A stretch of DNA of 48,879 nt from Acidobacteriaceae bacterium (GTDB taxonomy: Bacteria; Acidobacteriota; Terriglobia; Terriglobales; Acidobacteriaceae). Of this stretch, positions 44,976 to 48,879 are shown in pieces. The DNA is taken from NCBI GenBank assembly GCA_030039035.1, contig JASHQQ010000283.1, positions 1 to 48,879 on the forward strand, given 5' to 3'. Within the stretch, counting starts at the first letter, position 1. Every line of letters starts with the position of its first letter. The position numbers were made by a program, and so were the translations under genes. The notes beneath the pieces were generated by a model, which made no database searches, was not told the origin of the DNA, and was given only the letters and a program-made list of their open reading frames with translations.

Positions 44976-45281
44976 CTACATCCGACGTTGCCAGTGCACC
45001 GGATCACGGCTCCCGTGGAAGCAGGCGATGACCGTAATCGATTCGGTTGGTTCCAGGACAAACATCAGAGCATAGGGGAAACGGCGAACCAGGGCGCGGC
45101 GCACATTTTTATAGACGACAGGGAACTCTTGAGGATGGGCGCTGATGCGCCGGACCAGGACGTCGACCGCCTTGCGAAAACGCCGGCCCAATCCTTGCGA
45201 TTCACTTTCATACCAGTCCTGCGCCTCGACCATCTCTTCGCGCGCGAGAGGAGTGAAGATAACCGGAGGCACTACGGACAA
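44976..45281 (-). CDS. RelE/ParE-family toxin
   Basis: 101 residues. Features: VIFTPLAREEMVEAQDWYES, RFRKAVDVLVRRISAHPQEF, RRALVRRFPYALMFVLEP and the ending VIACFHGSRDPVHWQRR, typical for ParE-like toxins paired with 'addiction module' antitoxins. It overlaps the antitoxin gene by 10 bp. Its target is unknown. Confidence 0.87.
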   Translation of the reverse strand: MSVVPPVIFTPLAREEMVEAQDWYESESQGLGRRFRKAVDVLVRRISAHPQEFPVVYKNVRRALVRRFPYALMFVLEPTESITVIACFHGSRDPVHWQRRM

Positions 45282-45490
45282 CGCCGCTCCAGCTCTGCCT
45301 TCAACGCCTCCCAGGAGGTGCCCAGTCGGCGATCCTGATCCAGCGAAGCTAGGCGTCGATCCAGTTCTTCTTGTTGTGCAGCGGTTAACGGAACCTCGTC
45401 AGCTTCGAGGCTATCCCAAAGCTGCGAGATCAGCGCCAGACGTTCGGGCGGGGTCAGCCGCTGAAGCTCGTCATTCGTGAGGAGATTCAT
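45272..45490 (-). CDS. addiction-module antitoxin (PF09720-like)
   Basis: 72 residues from ATG 45490. LTPPERLALISQLWDSLEAD then VPLTAAQQEELDRRLASLDQ and GTSWEALKAELERR are the hallmark of the small helical 'addiction module component' family. It would bind and silence the RelE/ParE toxin whose gene overlaps its 3' end by 10 bp. GAGAAGT precedes the start closely. Confidence 0.88.
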   Translation of the reverse strand: MNLLTNDELQRLTPPERLALISQLWDSLEADEVPLTAAQQEELDRRLASLDQDRRLGTSWEALKAELERRCP

Positions 45491-45565
45491 ACTTCTCAGA
45501 CTACGGCAGGACCCTGCTGCGCTCAAGCCTGAGAAACCTCATAGCCGACGGCTGAGAGCAAAAAG

Positions 45566-46507
45566 CTAGCTCGCTTTCTCCACAGCCAACTCCGGAGACG
45601 CTCTCTTCGCCTTCGCCATCGCAATCACCACCACGCTCACCAGCACGAGCGCCGTGCCCAGAATCGTTCGCGCGCCCAGCGGCTCGCCGCCGAGAAAATA
45701 GCCGATGATGACGGCGACTACTGGGTTGACGTAGGCATACGTGCCCACCTTGGTTGGCGACTCGTGATGAATGAGCCAGACATAGGCTGTAAATGCGACG
45801 ATTGATCCGGCAACGATCAGATACGCCAGAGCGAACCATGCGCCGCCCGAGACCGCTGCGAATCGAAAGCCGTGAAATTCGCCCAGCGCGGCCGAAGCCA
45901 TCAACAGCATTGCGCCGCCGGAGATCATCTGCGCGCCGGAGCTCATCACCTTCGACTCCGGCAGCGGCAGCAGCCGCGTCAGCGATGAAGCGATCGACCA
46001 TCCGATGGCTGCAACGATCAGCGCCACCGTGCCCGTGCGATCGACTGGCTCGCCGCCAAGGCTGGCGGAGCGATTCATCAGCACGGCCACGCCGCCGATG
46101 CCGATCAGCAACGCGACCGCGAGCCGGACCGTGAGCCTTTGCGTGCGCAGCAGAATGATCTCCGACAGCGACATGAACGCCGGAATCGTCGCCAGAATAA
46201 CTGCTGCGATGCCGGAAGGCACGCGCTTCTCGGCCCAGAAGAGAAGACCATAATCGACCACAAAAATGAGAAAACCGAGCATCGTCGCCGACACCCATTG
46301 CCGCGGAGTCGGCGAGGGCTCGCGCCGCGCTATTGTCCAGCCAAACAGCACCAGCCCCGCGGCGACGAATCGCATACCGGCGAGCAAAAAGGGCGGAACT
46401 TCGCGCACGCCCACGCGAATGGCGTAGAACGTCGATCCCCAGACAAGATAAATGATGGCGAAGGCCAGCAGCGTTTGCCACGCCGGCGGGCGGCGAGGGG
46501 CTTCCAT
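45566..46507 (-). CDS. EamA/DMT-superfamily transporter
   Basis: 313 residues, ten hydrophobic helices in two EamA halves. Typical start ALLAFAIIYLVWGSTFYAIR-like (TLLAFAIIYLVWGSTFYAIR), PPFLLAGMRFVAAGLVL, WAEKRVPSGIAAVILATIP, and second half YVWLIHHESPTKVGTYAYVN PVVAVIIGYFLGGE. It resembles YedA-like permeases. Exports amino acids or metabolites; the substrate is not predictable here. Confidence 0.92.
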   Translation of the reverse strand: MEAPRRPPAWQTLLAFAIIYLVWGSTFYAIRVGVREVPPFLLAGMRFVAAGLVLFGWTIARREPSPTPRQWVSATMLGFLIFVVDYGLLFWAEKRVPSGIAAVILATIPAFMSLSEIILLRTQRLTVRLAVALLIGIGGVAVLMNRSASLGGEPVDRTGTVALIVAAIGWSIASSLTRLLPLPESKVMSSGAQMISGGAMLLMASAALGEFHGFRFAAVSGGAWFALAYLIVAGSIVAFTAYVWLIHHESPTKVGTYAYVNPVVAVIIGYFLGGEPLGARTILGTALVLVSVVVIAMAKAKRASPELAVEKAS

Positions 46508-46730
46508 GGATGTTTTATACCAGCGGGCGGTTCGCGGCGGACGGGCCTGAAAACACGAAACAACCCTGTCCAGTTCAAATTCCGCCGGGTCCCGGACTTA
46601 ACCACCTTCGAGCGGTATGCATCTATGTTGTAGACAGTTGGCCGGGCCGCCGCAGGATCGGCGCCCCGGCGCGATCGAGAGATTCTAGCGACGAGACGGA
46701 GGGCCCCCTCGCCGCGTGAGGGATTTGCCG

Positions 46731-46958
46731 ATGGATATCAATCGACCCATCAGCGGTGAATTTGCCGCGCTGCTGCCGGCACTGGCCGACACCATGCGGT
46801 ACGCAACGCAGGCGCTGGCGCAGTCGGCGGCTGTCTACGAAGTGTTGATCGCCAAGGGCCTTGCTACCAAGGAAGAGCTGGAAATGGCCCTCGGCTCGAC
46901 CCTGCCGGGCGATGACCGGCTCCTCGACGCGCTCAACCAGGGCTGGGAGCAGAACTAG
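46731..46958 (+). CDS. small hypothetical protein
   Basis: 75 residues from ATG 46731 (a GTG five codons earlier is possible). Mostly helical: SGEFAALLPALADTMRYATQ ALAQSAAVYEVLIAKGLAT then KEELEMALGSTLPGDDRLLD. The 'xLIxKGLATKEELEMAL' pattern resembles small helical proteins that begin with a regulatory helix pair. No family recognised. Lies convergent to the serine hydrolase gene. Confidence 0.6.
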   Translation: MDINRPISGEFAALLPALADTMRYATQALAQSAAVYEVLIAKGLATKEELEMALGSTLPGDDRLLDALNQGWEQN

Positions 46959-47164
46959 AGCGGTTCCACAGTCCCAGCACCCGGTTTCGTGCGCCATTCA
47001 CGGTGGCTCTTTCTTGAGGAAGGAGCTATCGGGTTTCTGTGGCTCCGCGGCATACGAATTGCGGAGTCGCTATAGCCTAGTTGCCGGCCTCCCGGCGAGT
47101 GAGCGAGGATGTCATTCCGCGGCCCGACACGCCGCTGTCTGGAGTCGCTTCTCGTTGCGCGGCC

Positions 47165-48879
47165 TTACGTCGTTCCTGTGCCGGTCAACTCGATGGTCTG
47201 CGGCTGGCCCGTCCCGTTGTCGGTGATCACAACCGCGCCGGTCCGTTCGCCCGTGGTCGTGGGCGTAAAGTCGACGGAGACAGTGCACGATTTTCCGCTG
47301 CCGAGAGAGCCCCCGCAGGTGCTCGTCTCGTTGAAGTCGCCAAAGATCGAGATGCTCAGCCCGGTGACGGCCGTGGGCTGGTTGTTCGTAATTGTAACCG
47401 TCTTTGAAGGAGTGGTGTTGCCGACCTCGATCGGCGAGGATGAGCTGCCGAAGGTAAGCTCGGCGGGGCTGTAGCTCATCACTTCAAGAGACTTGCCCTG
47501 GCACGACGCCATGCCCGCCGCAATCTGCTCGCGCATCAGCTCGCTCTTGGCGGTGAGGAAGTTCTGGTCGGTCTGGCTGGTTCCAAAGCCGGAGTTCAGG
47601 TTAAAGGCGTCATCCGGCTCGTTCGAGAACATGATCCCCCAGACATACTCGGCATAGGTGGTGCCCGAAGCGGTGCAGACGGGCAACTGGAACCAGCCGG
47701 CGATGGAGACGTCTTCGACAACCGGCACGGTGCCGGAGCAGGCCGAAGTCGTGCAAATGACATAATTCCCGGCTTTGTACGCCACGTTCATGGCGTTCAT
47801 GTATGCCTGTTTCTGCGCCGCGCTCGTCCCCGCCGGAGCCACCTCGTTGATGATGTTGGGAATGTCGGTGCTCCACACGCTCGTCCAGTCATATCCTTCC
47901 GACTCATACTGCGCGCGGCCGGCCATGTTGCTGTAAAAAATGCCGCGATTCTTCGCGTTGAGAAAATCCTGGTTGGCAACGCCCGTATACAGGGTTCCGG
48001 CATCGTCCAGCGTCAGCATGTCGGGCGTTGTGCCCACGCATCCTACAATCTCGTAAAACCCCGTATCCTTCAATCCGATCGACGCGGCGTAGTTGTCGAT
48101 GTTCGTATCGCCCCAGTGGTCGGTAATTTCGCGTGTGCGCGCATTGTCGGAGTGCCACATCATCTCGCGGATCGCCGTACCCAGCGGCTCGGTTCCGCTT
48201 ACCGTGGGCGGATTCGGGCAGCTTTCCGGACCGTTCGTGTAGTGCGTGATCGGCGTGGTCAGCTTGATGGCGCCCTGCTGCACCTTATGCATCGAGTAAA
48301 GGTTGGCCAGCACCTTGATGGTGCTTGCCGGCTCAAAAACCACTCCGTCTTCGAGGTTGGCCAGCACGCCATGGGTCCCCGGCCCGTTTACCTGGGCGAG
48401 ATAAAGCCCCTCGGTTCCCGAAATTCCGCCGGCACGGATCAGGTTGCCGACGCGCGTCGTAATCGCATTCGAGTCGTCGATCATGGCCCCGGCAAAGCAG
48501 GTATTCGCGCCGCACGCATACACGGCCAGATTCACCATGCGTGCGCCATTCTGCACCGCCTTGTCGAGAATCGCGCTGCCTTGCTGGCCGTAATACCACC
48601 ACCATTCCGGGCAGCCCTTCGCGCAGCTTTCCAACACCGCGTTGAACCGTCCGCTCCCGGCGCCCGGAACCAGATAGATCAAGCGATAGTTCTGTTGCAC
48701 ATTGCTGGCAATCGTCTCTGGCGCCACGTTGTACCACCACGTCCAGGCCGTGTCCTCCGATCCGGTGTTCGCGATCATGATGTCGGTGTAGCGGGTTTCG
48801 CTTCCGCTTGTGTACGTGTCCAGCGTGATCAGACGCGCCGGTTTGTTTGTCTGCAGCTTGTCCGTGATATCGGCGGGCG
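47165..48879 (-). CDS. secreted class-A-beta-lactamase-like serine hydrolase with C-terminal ASH-type domain (5' end outside window)
   Basis: The frame is open to the window edge, so the N-terminus is missing; 571 codons are present. The first part has Trp-rich motifs LITLDTYTSGSETRYTDIMI ANTGSED, TAWTWWYNVAPE and CPEWWWYYGQQGS, like the tandem repeat domain found in polyglycine-hydrolase-type proteins. A serine-hydrolase domain follows with FEPASTIKVLANLY (SxxK) and HSDNART (SDN), as in class A beta-lactamases; I see no clear KTG. The C-terminal ~100 residues (PAELTFGSSSSPIEVGNTTP ... VSVDFTPTTTGERTGAVVIT) are a choice-of-anchor-D/ASH domain. Probably an exported peptidase or hydrolase rather than a drug-resistance enzyme. 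Confidence 0.82.
   Translation of the reverse strand, partial: PADITDKLQTNKPARLITLDTYTSGSETRYTDIMIANTGSEDTAWTWWYNVAPETIASNVQQNYRLIYLVPGAGSGRFNAVLESCAKGCPEWWWYYGQQGSAILDKAVQNGARMVNLAVYACGANTCFAGAMIDDSNAITTRVGNLIRAGGISGTEGLYLAQVNGPGTHGVLANLEDGVVFEPASTIKVLANLYSMHKVQQGAIKLTTPITHYTNGPESCPNPPTVSGTEPLGTAIREMMWHSDNARTREITDHWGDTNIDNYAASIGLKDTGFYEIVGCVGTTPDMLTLDDAGTLYTGVANQDFLNAKNRGIFYSNMAGRAQYESEGYDWTSVWSTDIPNIINEVAPAGTSAAQKQAYMNAMNVAYKAGNYVICTTSACSGTVPVVEDVSIAGWFQLPVCTASGTTYAEYVWGIMFSNEPDDAFNLNSGFGTSQTDQNFLTAKSELMREQIAAGMASCQGKSLEVMSYSPAELTFGSSSSPIEVGNTTPSKTVTITNNQPTAVTGLSISIFGDFNETSTCGGSLGSGKSCTVSVDFTPTTTGERTGAVVITDNGTGQPQTIELTGTGTT

Noticed and set aside
46615..46645. BlaI/MecI-like operator (TCTATGTTGTAGA)
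   Set aside because: Arms of only four bases and no BlaI gene or target nearby; too weak to call.
47165..48879. Antibiotic-resistance class A beta-lactamase
   Set aside because: The SxxK and SDN motifs fit, but the repeat domain, large size, missing clear KTG and ASH tail argue for another hydrolase.

Overview
The window looks like chromosomal DNA from a soil-type member of the Acidobacteriota (Terriglobia-like). The basis is family content, not a database search: a carboxypeptidase-regulatory/TonB-type outer-membrane receptor, a TIGR03435-type 'soil' protein, choice-of-anchor-D (ASH-like) repeat proteins, an ECF sigma/anti-sigma/CHAT locus, and dispersed hairpin repeats in a GC-rich background. 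No rRNA, tRNA, CRISPR array, prophage or transposase was recognised.

Layout. 1-1.8 kb: drug-type ABC exporter (permease cut by the window edge) behind a TetR-like palindrome, plus a hypothetical gene. 1.8-2.8 kb: non-coding, with a fully paired three-way junction followed by a T-run. 2.8-9 kb: a secreted repeat protein, a strong terminator, and a large TonB-dependent receptor. 9.1-10.5 kb: a two-gene operon in which BOTH genes contain an in-frame TGA exactly at the redox-active position. One is a peroxidase-related CMD/AhpD-like protein with a CPYU motif. The other is an iodothyronine-deiodinase-like protein with SYTUPP. Each TGA is followed by a bacterial SECIS-like hairpin, so naive gene calling breaks each into two pieces. 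10.5-13.7 kb: a ParDE module next to mutS2, flanked by an imperfect repeat of the mutS2 3' end. 13.8-22 kb: one long minus-strand respiratory cluster (caa3 oxidase II-I-III, membrane protein, dihaem c lipoprotein, Rieske, cytochrome b-c fusion, CtaG).

22.6-29 kb: an SDR enzyme, a small basic protein, and a minus-strand operon of ECF sigma, membrane anti-sigma with a zinc motif, an unknown protein and an exported TPR-CHAT (caspase-like) protease. This arrangement suggests proteolytic control of a sigma factor. 29-34 kb: an MFS exporter and a translationally coupled S9 peptidase/MBL hydrolase pair. 34.3-35 kb: the remains of an alginate-lyase-like gene. 35.4-40.4 kb: a Cys-rich small membrane protein, a Y-family DNA polymerase, a zinc-ribbon/sigma-4-like pair, an HTH regulator with an apparently dead S24 domain, and a CPBP protease. 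40.6-43.3 kb: an ankyrin protein and a TIGR03435 protein. 43.4-46.5 kb: dnaB, a second toxin-antitoxin pair and an EamA transporter. The window ends inside a secreted class-A-beta-lactamase-like serine hydrolase with an ASH-type tail.

The most interesting content is the double-selenoprotein operon, followed by the sigma/anti-sigma/TPR-CHAT operon. Selenocysteine machinery (selA, selB, selC, selD) is not in the window, so the selenoprotein reading depends on it being present elsewhere in the genome.
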